Part shown: positions 16,601 through 25,530 of the stretch, piece after piece
Position numbering within the stretch: the stretch's first letter is position 1
How the letters are laid out: every line of letters starts with the position of its first letter
Source: Flavobacterium chungbukense
GTDB taxonomy: Bacteria; Bacteroidota; Bacteroidia; Flavobacteriales; Flavobacteriaceae
Reading direction: 5' to 3'
Assembly (NCBI RefSeq): GCF_020805785.1
Contig: NZ_JAJGZV010000001.1
Coordinates: 1-64,000, forward strand
Length of the DNA stretch: 64,000 nucleotides
The notes under the pieces: generated by a model
Databases searched by the model: none
The model's input: only the letters and a program-made list of their open reading frames with translations
Told to the model about the DNA's origin: nothing
Position numbers and translations under genes: made by a program

Positions 16601-17482
16601 TTATTTATTCTTTTTTGCTTTTATCATCATTTCAAGCTGATCCCAAAGTTCTTCTGGAATTGCTTCTAATAAGTTAAACTGTCCAGCACCTTTCAGCCAT
16701 TCGCCTCCGTCTATTGTAATTACATCTCCATTGATATAAGACGAAAAATCAGAAACTAAATAAGCGGCCAAATTGGCTAATTCTTGGTGATCTCCAACTC
16801 TTTTTAATGGCACTTTTTTCGCCATGTCAAATTTTTCAGAGAGATCTCCTGGCAATAATCTGTCCCAAGCTCCTTTTGTAGGGAATGGCCCAGGTGCAAT
16901 CGCGTTAGAGCGAATTCCGTATTTTGCCCATTCTACCGCAAGGCTTCTTGTCATTGCTAAAACTCCTGCTTTTGCTGTAGCACTAGGAACAACATAAGCA
17001 GATCCAGTCCAGGCATAAGTGGTAACAATATTTAAAATTGTTGCCGAAGTTTGTTTCGTATCAATCCAATGTTTTCCAAAGGCCAATGTACAGTTTTTTG
17101 AACCCTTAAGTACAATGTCTATAACAGTGTCAAATGCATTTGCTGATAGTCTTTCTGTCGGCGAAATAAAATTTCCTGCCGCATTATTTAAAAGAACGTC
17201 TACTTTTCCGAAAGCTTTTAAAACTTCCTGAAGCATATTTTCGACTTCCTCATAATGACGTACATCACATTGTAAAGGAAGACATTTACCTCCAGTTTGG
17301 CTTTCTAATTCGGCAGCTGTAGTTTTTAACTTGTCTAAATCTCTAGAAGTTATGGCTACTTGAGCTCCTAATTCGAGAAAATATTTAGTCATAGCTTTAC
17401 CTAAACCACTTCCGCCGCCTGTAACGACAATGACTTTGCCTTGTAAAGCATCATCACGTAACATTTTATCTGTGTAGCTCAT
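16601..17482 (-). CDS. SDR oxidoreductase, 2,4-dienoyl-CoA reductase-like
   Basis: Short-chain dehydrogenase of 293 residues. The cofactor motif VTGGGSGLGKA lies at about 20-30, followed by NNAAGNF (about 98-104). The later motif SATAKAGVLAMTRSLAVEWA has the active-site Lys in a position where the usual Tyr is replaced, as in peroxisomal/mitochondrial 2,4-dienoyl-CoA reductases. The tail GQFNLLEAIPEELWDQLE also resembles that group. Role: auxiliary beta-oxidation of unsaturated fatty acids, inferred from the family. Single gene with its own terminator. Confidence 0.82.
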   Translation of the reverse strand: MSYTDKMLRDDALQGKVIVVTGGGSGLGKAMTKYFLELGAQVAITSRDLDKLKTTAAELESQTGGKCLPLQCDVRHYEEVENMLQEVLKAFGKVDVLLNNAAGNFISPTERLSANAFDTVIDIVLKGSKNCTLAFGKHWIDTKQTSATILNIVTTYAWTGSAYVVPSATAKAGVLAMTRSLAVEWAKYGIRSNAIAPGPFPTKGAWDRLLPGDLSEKFDMAKKVPLKRVGDHQELANLAAYLVSDFSSYINGDVITIDGGEWLKGAGQFNLLEAIPEELWDQLEMMIKAKKNK

Positions 17483-17558
17483 ACTTTTTTCTTTTTTGCA
17501 ATATTAATTAAATAAAATAGGATGCATGCATAATAATGTTATAAAATTTCAAAAAAAA

Positions 17559-18686
17559 TTATATTTGACATAGTTTTTTTGCTGCTGAATCCAAAGTAAA
17601 GTCATCTTTTGCAAAGCAAAAACGGATTAATTTCTGGTCTTTATGGTCGGAATAAAATGTAGAAATAGGAATTGCAGCAACGCCATGATCGATAATTAGG
17701 TTTTTGCAGAAAGTAACATCGTCTTCGTTTGAAATCTTAGCATAAGAAGCCACTTGAAAATAAGTTCCTTCGCATGGTTTCAATTCAAATCGGCTGTTTT
17801 GTAGTAATTTTTGAAAATAATCTCTTTTTTCTTGATAGAATTTTCCAAGTAAATTTACATTTACAACATCTAAATATTCGCTGATTGCAAATTGTGAAAT
17901 GCTGTTGACGCTGAAGACCAAAAATTGATGTACTTTTTTGATTTCTTTCATTAAATATTCTGGTGCAATGGTATAACCAATTTTCCATCCAGTAATATGA
18001 AATGATTTTCCGAAAGAAGAAACCATTACACAACGATCTAAAAGAAAACTTTTAGTATGCGCTGAAATATGTTTTTCTTCGAAAGTAATGTATTCGTAAA
18101 CTTCATCAGATAAAACGATAATGTCGGGATATTTCTCAAGAAGGTTTTTTAACTGAAAAAAATCATTTTCAGTTAAAATTTTTCCCGTCGGATTATGCGG
18201 ATTATTAATTATCATCATCCTGCTTTTTGCAGAACAAGCTTTTTCTATCGTCTTCCAATTAGGAGTATAATCATCGTTTAATGCAACTCGAATAGGTTTC
18301 GCTTTGCAAAGTAAAACAGGTGATTCATAAGAATCATAACTTGGATCAAGAATAATTACTTCGTCATTTTCTTTTACTAAAGCCAAAATTGAAGTAAAAA
18401 TTCCTTGTGTTGCGCCCGCTGTCACCAAAAGTTCTAAATCAGGATTGATTGTTCTGTTATAAGAACTCTGAATTAATTTTGCAATTTTATTCATCAATGG
18501 TGGATAACCTGCCATTGGTGTATATTGATGGACGTTTTCTTTTGCTAATTTGGCAACTATATCTGACAATCTTTCATCTACAGGAAAATTTGGAAATCCC
18601 TGAGAAAGATTTATGGCATTGTATTCAGCTGCCATTTTTGACATTACCGTGAAAATGCTTGTGGTTACGTTTGGGAGTTTACTCAT
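17559..18686 (-). CDS. methionine aminotransferase-like (YbdL group)
   Basis: PLP-dependent fold-type I aminotransferase. Diagnostic segments: INLSQGFPNFPVD, MINNPHNPTGK, LSDEVYEYITF, and SFGKSFHITGWKIGY holding the PLP-Schiff-base Lys. The KLPNVTTSIFTVM start resembles YbdL-type methionine/kynurenine aminotransferases. A TTG codon 24 bases upstream would add eight residues (MPFPNHFI), but the ATG at 18686 matches the family N-terminus. Likely role: methionine or aromatic transamination. The substrate is inferred. Confidence 0.86.
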   Translation of the reverse strand: MSKLPNVTTSIFTVMSKMAAEYNAINLSQGFPNFPVDERLSDIVAKLAKENVHQYTPMAGYPPLMNKIAKLIQSSYNRTINPDLELLVTAGATQGIFTSILALVKENDEVIILDPSYDSYESPVLLCKAKPIRVALNDDYTPNWKTIEKACSAKSRMMIINNPHNPTGKILTENDFFQLKNLLEKYPDIIVLSDEVYEYITFEEKHISAHTKSFLLDRCVMVSSFGKSFHITGWKIGYTIAPEYLMKEIKKVHQFLVFSVNSISQFAISEYLDVVNVNLLGKFYQEKRDYFQKLLQNSRFELKPCEGTYFQVASYAKISNEDDVTFCKNLIIDHGVAAIPISTFYSDHKDQKLIRFCFAKDDFTLDSAAKKLCQI

Positions 18687-18720
18687 GATAAAGTGATTAG
18701 GGAAAGGCAAGAATTAAATC

Positions 18721-19173
18721 TTATATCTGTACAGGAATTACAATTGAATACAAGGTTCTAACTTCTTTACCTTTTTGTTTTCCAGGTTTCCATTTAGGAG
18801 ATAATTTTAAAACTCTTATTAATTCTTTTCCAGTGCCAAATCCAATATCTCGGAGAACTTTTATATCGCTTAATGATCCATCTTTTTCAATAATAAATGT
18901 AGCGAATAGTTTTCCTTGGTGAGTTGGCTTTTTATTTGATTTTTTATAGTTGTCGTCTATAAATTGATAAAGTTTTACTTTTCCTCCCGGAAAGCTAGGA
19001 AGAATTTCTAATCCGGCACTATTATAAACGTGATTTTCATCAAAAATGATTTCTTCCTCTTCATAATTTTTTAGATTATCTTTTAAATTATCTCGCGTTT
19101 TTTTACCTTCTTTATTTTGGCAAAGTGTAGTTTGAGTGATGAAAATTAAAATAAGAATTGAAAATTTTTTCAT
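18721..19173 (-). CDS. TonB C-terminal-domain protein, copy 1
   Basis: 150 residues: a signal-peptide-like N-terminus (1-18, ending TTLCQ), a charged linker, then a TonB-C-like domain (about 65-150) with LFATFIIEKDGSLSDIKVL and ELIRVLKLSPKWKPGKQKG. The domain normally contacts TonB-dependent receptors. This protein lacks the long Pro-rich spacer of true TonB, and the N-terminus looks cleavable. A soluble periplasmic or lipid-free helper is therefore possible. A paralogue lies immediately upstream. Confidence 0.8.
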   Translation of the reverse strand: MKKFSILILIFITQTTLCQNKEGKKTRDNLKDNLKNYEEEEIIFDENHVYNSAGLEILPSFPGGKVKLYQFIDDNYKKSNKKPTHQGKLFATFIIEKDGSLSDIKVLRDIGFGTGKELIRVLKLSPKWKPGKQKGKEVRTLYSIVIPVQI

Positions 19174-19263
19174 AATTATGATTTTAAAATTACCTGAAAC
19201 TACATTTTAGGTGGCTAAAAAAGATTGATGTTTGCGCTTTATGAATAAAAATAATTAAAAACT

Positions 19264-19671
19264 CTAATTAATTGTTATTGGAATAACGTATAAAACCCTA
19301 ACATTTTGTCCTTCTAATTTTCCAGAAATCCATTTAGGAGATAATTTCAAAACCCTAATTGTTTCGGTGCCGGTATTAAAACCAACATCTTTAATGATTT
19401 TTATATCATTCAATGAGCCGTCTTTCTCAACTACAAAAGTTGCAACAACTTTGCCTTTTATAGCAGCAGGTTTTTCTTTCGGAATCATATAATTCTGAGA
19501 AATGTACTTGTAAAATTCATTTAATCCCCCTGGAAATTCGGGTTTAACATCTATTCCCGCAGTATTGTAAACATGATTTTCATCATCAGACATAACACTT
19601 ACAGTTTTTTGAGTCTGAGAAAAGGAACTTTGAGCAACACAAATTAAAATCAGAATTAAAAGCTTTCTCAT
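19264..19671 (-). CDS. TonB C-terminal-domain protein, copy 2
   Basis: 135-residue tandem paralogue of the preceding protein, with the shared core ENHVYNTAGI, then VVATFVVEKDGSLNDIKI and ETIRVLKLSPKWISGK. Signal peptide about 1-18 (SSFSQ). The two share matching motifs over the whole mature part, implying a local duplication. They are 90 bases apart on the same strand. Partner receptors are not in the window. Confidence 0.8.
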   Translation of the reverse strand: MRKLLILILICVAQSSFSQTQKTVSVMSDDENHVYNTAGIDVKPEFPGGLNEFYKYISQNYMIPKEKPAAIKGKVVATFVVEKDGSLNDIKIIKDVGFNTGTETIRVLKLSPKWISGKLEGQNVRVLYVIPITIN

Positions 19672-19693
19672 GAATAATGGTTTTTAAGTTAGT

Positions 19694-20407
19694 CTACATT
19701 TTATGAATAATAAAAATAGTCGGTCGCTTATCAATATCAATTTTTAATTTCTTCCAATCAGAAATTTTCATTGTTTTGATAAATTCTGTTGGTAAAGTAA
19801 TGTCAGTTGCTATACAAAGATGAGTTGCAGGACTTAGAATCTGTAAAAGATCTTCAATCAGTTTGTTGTTTCTGTATGGAGTTTCAATGAATAATTGCGA
19901 TTGATTCTTATCATAAGATAATTTTTCAAAATGACGAATTGCTGATTTTTTTTCGTCTTTATCAATAGGCAAATATCCATTAAAAGTAAAACTTTGACCG
20001 TTCATTCCAGAAGCCATCATCGCTAATAGGATAGAAGAAGGACCAACTAAAGGCACAACTTGAATTCCTTTTTCGTGAGCCAATTTTACGATCACCGCGC
20101 CTGGATCTGCCACGCCCGGACAGCCAGCTTCGCTCATCAATCCCATATTTTTCCCTTCTAATAAAGGTTTGATAAAGTCTAAATGTTCGCTCGGTTCAGT
20201 ACGTTTGTTAAGAGTAAAAAGCACCAATTCGGATTGTTTTTTCTCTGGATATACCGCTTTTATTGATTTTCGGGCAGTCTTGTCGTTTTCAACAATATAA
20301 TGGTCAATAACTTCTATAGTTCTTCTTACGGTTTGAGGTAAAACATCCATCGGATCGCTTTCGCCCATTGTAGTAGGAATTAAATATAATTTTCCGAGAA
20401 GTTTCAT
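19694..20407 (-). CDS. SAM-dependent methyltransferase, RsmI-like
   Basis: Tetrapyrrole-methylase-fold protein related to the 16S rRNA 2'-O-methyltransferase RsmI (YraL). Signature parts: GKLYLIPTTMGE at the start, GLMSEAGCPGVADPGA, VPLVGPSSILLAMMASG, and FIETPYRNNKLIEDLL. About 237 residues, shorter than E. coli RsmI (286), as in a Bacteroidota subgroup. An ATG 33 bases upstream would extend the protein, but the family begins near the chosen start. The exact target is not proven. Confidence 0.83.
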   Translation of the reverse strand: MKLLGKLYLIPTTMGESDPMDVLPQTVRRTIEVIDHYIVENDKTARKSIKAVYPEKKQSELVLFTLNKRTEPSEHLDFIKPLLEGKNMGLMSEAGCPGVADPGAVIVKLAHEKGIQVVPLVGPSSILLAMMASGMNGQSFTFNGYLPIDKDEKKSAIRHFEKLSYDKNQSQLFIETPYRNNKLIEDLLQILSPATHLCIATDITLPTEFIKTMKISDWKKLKIDIDKRPTIFIIHKM

Positions 20408-20467
20408 GCGTAAGTATTTAAAATTAAAAAATTCAATCATCTCATCTACTGAAATAATTGAATTAAA

Positions 20468-20935
20468 TTATGCGTGTTTTTTGATTAGTTTCTCTGCAAT
20501 CAAATCGGTCACTTCATCAAGCATTTGATATACATTATTGAATCCATTTGATGCTCCGAAGTATGGATCTGGAACGTCGACATTTTCGTCGGGGAATAAT
20601 TCATTTAAAATCAAATGAATTTTTTGTTTATGTTCAGGAGTTTGAGCGAGATGATTTACATCGTTAAAATTAGAATTATCCATTACGTAGATGTAATCAA
20701 ATTCGTCAAAATCAGCTACTTTAATTTGTCTGCCCTTTTGCTCACTAATATTAATCCCATTTTTTCGGGCAACTTCAATCGAACGTTTATCGGGACAATG
20801 ACCAACATGCCAAGAACCTGTTCCTGCAGAATCAACAAAAAATTTGTCTTTAGGTAATTTAGAAGCTAAAATTCCTTCTGCTAAAGGAGATCTACAGATA
20901 TTCCCTAAGCAAACCATTAAGATTTTTACAGGCAT
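20468..20935 (-). CDS. low-molecular-weight protein-tyrosine-phosphatase
   Basis: 155-residue LMW phosphatase. The phosphate loop CLGNICRS (C-x5-R-S) is at the N-terminus (about 9-16), and the general-acid segment DPYFGASNGF at about 120-130. It follows dnaA by 8 bases on the same strand, so transcription is probably coupled. Such enzymes dephosphorylate tyrosine kinases of capsule systems or small molecules. The substrate is unknown. Confidence 0.93.
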   Translation of the reverse strand: MPVKILMVCLGNICRSPLAEGILASKLPKDKFFVDSAGTGSWHVGHCPDKRSIEVARKNGINISEQKGRQIKVADFDEFDYIYVMDNSNFNDVNHLAQTPEHKQKIHLILNELFPDENVDVPDPYFGASNGFNNVYQMLDEVTDLIAEKLIKKHA

Positions 20936-20943
20936 GAGATGTA

Positions 20944-22371
20944 TTAAAGCGTTAGTTTTTTATTAATATCTTCAACAAACTTTTTAAATTGTTTGTCTGT
21001 AGAAACTAAATTGTCAACGGTTTTACAAGCGTGAAGAACAGTTGCGTGATCACGATCTCCAATTTGCGAACCAATATTAGCTAAAGAGGCTTTAGTGAAT
21101 TTTTTTGCAAAAAACATGGCCAATTGTCTTGCTTGAACAACGTGCCTCTTTCTAGTTTTAGATTGAAGAGTTTCAATATCTAACTGGAAATAATCTGAAA
21201 CAATTTTTTGGATATAATCGATTGAGATTTCTCTCTTTACATTTTTAACAAATTTCTCTACAACACTTTTTGCTAACTCGATTGTAACCTCTTTTTTATT
21301 GAAAGAAGATTGTGCAATTAAAGAAATAATAGCACCTTCAAGTTCTCTAACGTTTGTTTTGATGTTACGAGCTACATATTCTAAGATATCTTCTGGCATT
21401 TCTACACCATCACGATATAAAATATTTTTTAAGATCGAGATACGAGTTTCGTAATCAGGCTGATGCAATTCTGCAGACAATCCCCATTTGAAACGAGATA
21501 ATAATCTTTGTTCGATATCCTGCATGTCTACAGGAGCTTTATCTGAAGTTAAGATTACTTGCTTTCCGTTTTGATGTAAGTAGTTGAAAATATGGAAAAA
21601 CACGTCTTGCGTTCCTGATTTTCCAGATAAAAACTGAACATCGTCAATAATTAAAACATCGATCAATTGATAAAAGTGAATAAAATCATTACGATTATTC
21701 TTTTTTACCGAATCAATATATTGTTGTGTAAAAATCTCAGCAGAAATATATAAAACGGTCTTTTCCGGATACTTATCTTTTACTTCTACGCCTATAGCAT
21801 GCGCTAAGTGTGTTTTTCCTAAACCAACTCCACCAAAAATCAATAATGGATTAAATGAAGTTCCTCCAGGTTTGTTGGCAACAGCCATACCCGCAGAACG
21901 AGCCAAACGGTTAGAATCTCCTTCTAAGAAATTATCAAAACTGTAATTTGGATTTAGCTGAGATTCAATTTTTAAATTTCTGATTCCAGGAATTACAAAC
22001 GGATTTTTTAATTCAGGATTTAGATTTTTAAAAGGAGCGTCAACTTCTTGAGGTTTCATTGGAACTCTATTAGAACTTGGCAGCTGCTCGGTAAACGGCT
22101 GTTTATTTCCATAAGTGTTCTCCATTTTAATTTTATAGAGTAACTTTGCGTTTTTTCCCAGTTCTTTGGTAAGTGCAACTTTTAACAATTTTACGTAATG
22201 CTCTTCGAGCCATTCGTAGAAAAATTTACTTGGAACTTGAATGTATAATGCATTATCGGTTAGCTCAACTGATTTGATTGGTTCAAACCAAGTTTTATAT
22301 GCTTGGTCTTGAATATTATCCTTTATAAAGGACAAACAGTTTTCCCATACCGATTGAGCAGTTTTAGTCAT
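20944..22371 (-). CDS. dnaA: chromosomal replication initiator DnaA
   Basis: 475 residues with the standard layout: helicase-loading domain I (1-80), variable linker II, AAA+ ATPase domain III with Walker A GGVGLGKT at 180-187 and Walker B LIIDD at about 240-244, and DNA-binding domain IV whose signature DRDHATVLHACKTV is near residue 445. The downstream order dnaA, LMW phosphatase, RsmI-like methylase is what I recall from flavobacterial genomes. No clear DnaA-box cluster was found in the adjoining gap, so I do not call an origin. Confidence 0.98.
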   Translation of the reverse strand: MTKTAQSVWENCLSFIKDNIQDQAYKTWFEPIKSVELTDNALYIQVPSKFFYEWLEEHYVKLLKVALTKELGKNAKLLYKIKMENTYGNKQPFTEQLPSSNRVPMKPQEVDAPFKNLNPELKNPFVIPGIRNLKIESQLNPNYSFDNFLEGDSNRLARSAGMAVANKPGGTSFNPLLIFGGVGLGKTHLAHAIGVEVKDKYPEKTVLYISAEIFTQQYIDSVKKNNRNDFIHFYQLIDVLIIDDVQFLSGKSGTQDVFFHIFNYLHQNGKQVILTSDKAPVDMQDIEQRLLSRFKWGLSAELHQPDYETRISILKNILYRDGVEMPEDILEYVARNIKTNVRELEGAIISLIAQSSFNKKEVTIELAKSVVEKFVKNVKREISIDYIQKIVSDYFQLDIETLQSKTRKRHVVQARQLAMFFAKKFTKASLANIGSQIGDRDHATVLHACKTVDNLVSTDKQFKKFVEDINKKLTL

Positions 22372-22559
22372 AGATTCAGATAAATTTTTTATTATTGTTA
22401 TAAAGATTCTCTTAATAAATTAAGAGCAATTTTATTCCGTATTTCGGGATAACAAATATGTGAACAAATTTCTGTAAAAAAAAATATTTTGGTATCTAAT
22501 TTTATAAAAAAAAGTTGTAATGAGGCTTTTTAAATTTAAATTTTTTTAATATTTTATCA

Positions 22560-22964
22560 ATGAAAAATCATCAGACTCAAGTAAGAGTTCGTTACTCAGA
22601 AACCGACCAAATGGGAGTTGTTTATCACGGAAATTATGTTCCTTATTTTGAAATAGGACGCGTGGAATGGCTTAGAAATAAAGGGGTTTCGTATAAAAGC
22701 ATGGAAGAAAGCGGAATTGGACTACCAATTGTGAACATGAATATAAATTACAAAAAGTCGGCGAGATATGACGAACTTTTGACGATTCATACCACTTTCA
22801 AAAGTCATTCTTCTGTTAAGATTGAATTCGACTGCGCAATCTATAATGAGGCAAATGAGTTATTAACAACTGCGACGTTTATTTTAGTATTTGTTGCGTT
22901 AAAAACGGGTCGTCCGACGGCTCCTCCATATTATATTTTGGAAATATTTAAATCGCTTGAATAA
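22560..22964 (+). CDS. acyl-CoA thioesterase, YbgC/4HBT family
   Basis: 134-residue hot-dog-fold thioesterase. The active-site motif YSETDQMGVVYHGNYVPYFE (about 14-33), with the catalytic Asp in ETDQMG, is characteristic. Homologues hydrolyse short acyl-CoAs and, in some bacteria, associate with the Tol-Pal system, but no tol genes are near. Divergent from dnaA across a 188-base AT-rich gap. Confidence 0.9.
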   Translation: MKNHQTQVRVRYSETDQMGVVYHGNYVPYFEIGRVEWLRNKGVSYKSMEESGIGLPIVNMNINYKKSARYDELLTIHTTFKSHSSVKIEFDCAIYNEANELLTTATFILVFVALKTGRPTAPPYYILEIFKSLE

Positions 22965-22995
22965 TTGTTAAAATGGATAGGGATTTGATGTTAAT

Positions 22996-23655
22996 TTATA
23001 TTAATTTAATATCAATTTCGAACATTAAATCAAAAATGCTGAACACCGTTTCGGCATTTTTTTTTCGTGTTTTAATTAGAATTTTACCAATTGGCAGGCC
23101 TGAAATTTCATCGATTTCCATTTCTTGAGAAGTAATTTCTAATTTTTTCTCTTTAATAACCCGCATTACTTTATTCATGTTTTTGTAATCAAAAGAGATT
23201 AAATAGGCAACATCTATTGTCTTTTCAACAATTTCGCAAACTTCTAATGTCATTTGAGCTGTTGTTCGATATGTTGAAATCAAACCGCCAACGCCCAACT
23301 TTACTCCTCCAAAAATTCGAACAACTACAACTAGAACGTTCGTTACTCCAAAAGATTGTATTTGACCATAAATTGGTGCTCCTGCCGTATTGCTTGGTTC
23401 GCCATCATCGTTGGCACGGTAGGAGGTTTTGTTGCCAATTCCTATTTGATAAGCATAGCAGTAATGGACTGCATGCGGATGCAGTTTTTTTAGGTCTTCT
23501 ATTATAGGTTTTACTTCGTCTTCGTGTTCTATCGGAAATGCATAACCAAAGAATTTACTGCCTTTTTCTTTAAACAGTATTTCTTCAGAATTACAAGCAA
23601 TAGTTTGATAAGTATCGTTAATTTCCAATTTTAAAGTTTTAATTTTTTTAGCCAC
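22996..23655 (-). CDS. yigZ: YigZ/IMPACT family protein
   Basis: 219-residue UPF0029/IMPACT-type protein: KGSKFFGYAFP, then the conserved core SYRANDDGEPSNTAGAPI and VVVVRIFGGVKLGVGGL, with a ferredoxin-like C-terminal domain from about 140. The biochemical role is uncertain: eukaryotic IMPACT regulates Gcn2, while the bacterial function is unclear. The first codon is GTG at 23655, lying inside a dispersed repeat. A TTG nine codons in (23628) matches the usual family start LEINDTYQTI better, so the true N-terminus may be shorter. Confidence 0.88.
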   Translation of the reverse strand: MAKKIKTLKLEINDTYQTIACNSEEILFKEKGSKFFGYAFPIEHEDEVKPIIEDLKKLHPHAVHYCYAYQIGIGNKTSYRANDDGEPSNTAGAPIYGQIQSFGVTNVLVVVVRIFGGVKLGVGGLISTYRTTAQMTLEVCEIVEKTIDVAYLISFDYKNMNKVMRVIKEKKLEITSQEMEIDEISGLPIGKILIKTRKKNAETVFSIFDLMFEIDIKLI

Positions 23656-23731
23656 AGATTAAAAGAATTAAAAAGGATTCTTCTTGTTGCTTTTACAAAA
23701 AAATCTGTGAAAATCCTTTTAATCTGTGGCT
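23650..23731. repeat. inverted repeat, 'gccacagattaaa' family
   Basis: AGCCACAGATTAAAAG at 23650-23665 is the perfect inverse of 23716-23731. The core word GCCACAGATTAAA also starts the larger repeat at 29938. The left arm overlaps the annotated first codons of the YigZ gene. Confidence 0.8.
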
Positions 23732-23756
23732 TATATTTTATGAGAAAAAGAATGCT

Positions 23757-24359
23757 TTATAGAAAACCTTTACTAAGTAAATCCACAACATCTTCTTTTC
23801 CGACTTGCAGATTCCAGACTTTTATTCCTAAGGCAGCTGCACTGTCTGTATTTTCTTTTTTATCGTCAATAAATAAAGTGTTTTCTGCGACTAAATTATT
23901 TTGATTGAGGACAAACTGGTAAATTTTAGGATCAGGCTTTCTCATTCCTATGTCAAAAGAAAAATAAACTTTTTCAAAACATTTGTAGAAATCTTCATAA
24001 AAAGAAACGCCACTTTTTTCTTCAAATGTATTAATGTGAATAGAATCGGTATTGCTTAATAAAAATAAGCGGTATTTTGTTGATAATTCTTGAAGAAACT
24101 TTAAACGATAAAAAGGAAAATCAGCCAAAATAGCATTCCAGGCTTTTAAGATTTCTTCTTCTGAAGCATTTGGCAACTGTCTTTTGAAACCGCCAATAAA
24201 ATCTTCTGGAGAAATAGATCCAGTTTCAAAAGAAAGATTTAATTGATCAAATTCATTATTCCATTCTGTCATTCCTAGTTTTTGCAAACCAGAAATTGTG
24301 GCAGGTTTATCCAAATTGATAAAAATATCGCCAAAGTCAAAAATTATAGCGTCAATCAT
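23757..24359 (-). CDS. HAD-family phosphatase
   Basis: 200-residue HAD subfamily IA hydrolase. Motif I at the N-terminus is FDFGDIFINL: the nucleophile Asp is present (IIFDFGD), and the acid/base Asp position is occupied by Gly-Asp. The second motif is LLSNTD, and motifs III/IV are RKPDPKIY and FIDDKKENTD. Substrate not predictable (similar proteins act on phosphoglycolate, nucleotides or FMN). The start overlaps ribD by 8 bases, so the pair is probably translationally coupled. An FMN-related role in riboflavin metabolism is possible but unproven. Confidence 0.87.
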   Translation of the reverse strand: MIDAIIFDFGDIFINLDKPATISGLQKLGMTEWNNEFDQLNLSFETGSISPEDFIGGFKRQLPNASEEEILKAWNAILADFPFYRLKFLQELSTKYRLFLLSNTDSIHINTFEEKSGVSFYEDFYKCFEKVYFSFDIGMRKPDPKIYQFVLNQNNLVAENTLFIDDKKENTDSAAALGIKVWNLQVGKEDVVDLLSKGFL

Positions 24360-25401
24360 AATTTCTAATTTCTATTAATTCATCACTTAAAATAGTGGTT
24401 TTTAAGCTGTTTTTTCTTGATATAATCGGAGCTTTTGTTCCAGATTGAAAACTTATTTTTCCATTAAAAATCCGAGCTTCATCCCAAAGATTTTCATCTA
24501 TAAAAGATTGAAGTGTTTGTCTGCCGCCCTCAATGATTATCGATTGTATTTGATTTTTATATAAAACATCCAAAATTTGCGGAAGAATGTTTTTGCTAAA
24601 ATCAATAATTTCAAAAGATGTGTTCTCAGTAGACGATTTTAAATCTTCATTAGAAAAAACAATAGTTTTAACGGAGTCATCAAAAATGAAACTGTTTTTA
24701 TCAATTCGATTATTTCGGTCTATAATTATTCGCACAGGATTATTTCCATTCCAATCTCTTGCATTCAATTTCGGATTGTCGTCTGCAACGGTTTGCGTGC
24801 CAACCAAAATGGCTTGTTCTTCCGTTCTCCATTTATGAACTAGTTGTCTAGAATATGGATTGGTTATCCAAATAGGTTTTCTGTCTTGGCCTAAATCTTT
24901 TTCGGGAGATAAAAAACCGTCTTGGCTTTCTGCCCATTTCAAAATGATGTAAGGTCTCTTTTTTTGATGAAAAGTAAAGAAACGCTTGTTCAATTCATTA
25001 CATTCTTTTTCTAAAACTCCAACTGTAACATTTGCACCAGCTTCAATTAGTTTTAAAATTCCTTTTCCTGCTACTTTTTCATTAGGATCGACAGTTCCAA
25101 CAACTACATTCGGTATTTCATTTGCAATAATCAAATCACAGCATGGAGGTGTTTTTCCAAAATGACTGCATGGTTCTAGACTTACATATATAGTCGCTTT
25201 TTTTAGTAATGATTTGTCTTTTACAGATCGAATAGCATTGACTTCTGCGTGAGGTTCTCCAGCTTTTTTATGCCAGCCTTCACCAATAATCTTTCCTTCG
25301 TAAACAATCACGCTTCCAACCATTGGATTTGGGTACGTTGTTCCAAGTCCATTTTGTGCTAGTTCGATACAGCGTTTTATGTATTTTTCATGTATATTCA
25401 C
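24352..25401 (-). CDS. ribD: bifunctional riboflavin deaminase/reductase RibD
   Basis: Two steps of riboflavin synthesis. The N-terminal deaminase domain (1-145) has zinc motifs HAEVNAI and EPCSHFGKTPPCC. The C-terminal reductase domain (about 150-349) has KWAESQDG and IIIEGGRQTLQSF. Length normal. The start codon is GTG at 25401, and a perfect -7 element ends only four bases upstream of it. The transcript may therefore be leaderless. The N-terminus MNIHEKYIKRC fits the family, so a later start is unlikely. Confidence 0.95.
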   Translation of the reverse strand: MNIHEKYIKRCIELAQNGLGTTYPNPMVGSVIVYEGKIIGEGWHKKAGEPHAEVNAIRSVKDKSLLKKATIYVSLEPCSHFGKTPPCCDLIIANEIPNVVVGTVDPNEKVAGKGILKLIEAGANVTVGVLEKECNELNKRFFTFHQKKRPYIILKWAESQDGFLSPEKDLGQDRKPIWITNPYSRQLVHKWRTEEQAILVGTQTVADDNPKLNARDWNGNNPVRIIIDRNNRIDKNSFIFDDSVKTIVFSNEDLKSSTENTSFEIIDFSKNILPQILDVLYKNQIQSIIIEGGRQTLQSFIDENLWDEARIFNGKISFQSGTKAPIISRKNSLKTTILSDELIEIRNYD

Positions 25402-25405
25402 AGTG

Positions 25406-25413
25406 CAAAAGTA
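25406..25413 (-). promoter_or_regulatory. -7 promoter element abutting the ribD start
   Basis: Minus-strand TACTTTTG, full match to TAnnTTTG, ends four bases before the GTG start codon. Transcription from it would begin at or inside the start codon. Confidence 0.5.
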
Positions 25414-25497
25414 ATTATTTTTGAAGTTTTTGTCTAATGTTTGAGATTAAGTTGTGAAACAATCTAAATAGTTATGATACTATCGAAAAAGTATTTT

Positions 25498-25505
25498 TAT
25501 TTTTG
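25498..25505 (+). promoter_or_regulatory. -7 promoter element for the acetyltransferase gene
   Basis: TATTTTTG lies 25 bases before the ATG at 25531. It lies downstream of an earlier in-frame ATG (25474), which argues for the shorter protein. Confidence 0.45.
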
Positions 25506-25530
25506 TAAAGATAAAGATGGAAAAGAAAAA

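Noticed and set aside
22372..22559. Replication origin next to dnaA
   Set aside because: Only one weak DnaA-box-like word was found by eye, which is not enough to call an origin. A genome-wide skew is needed.
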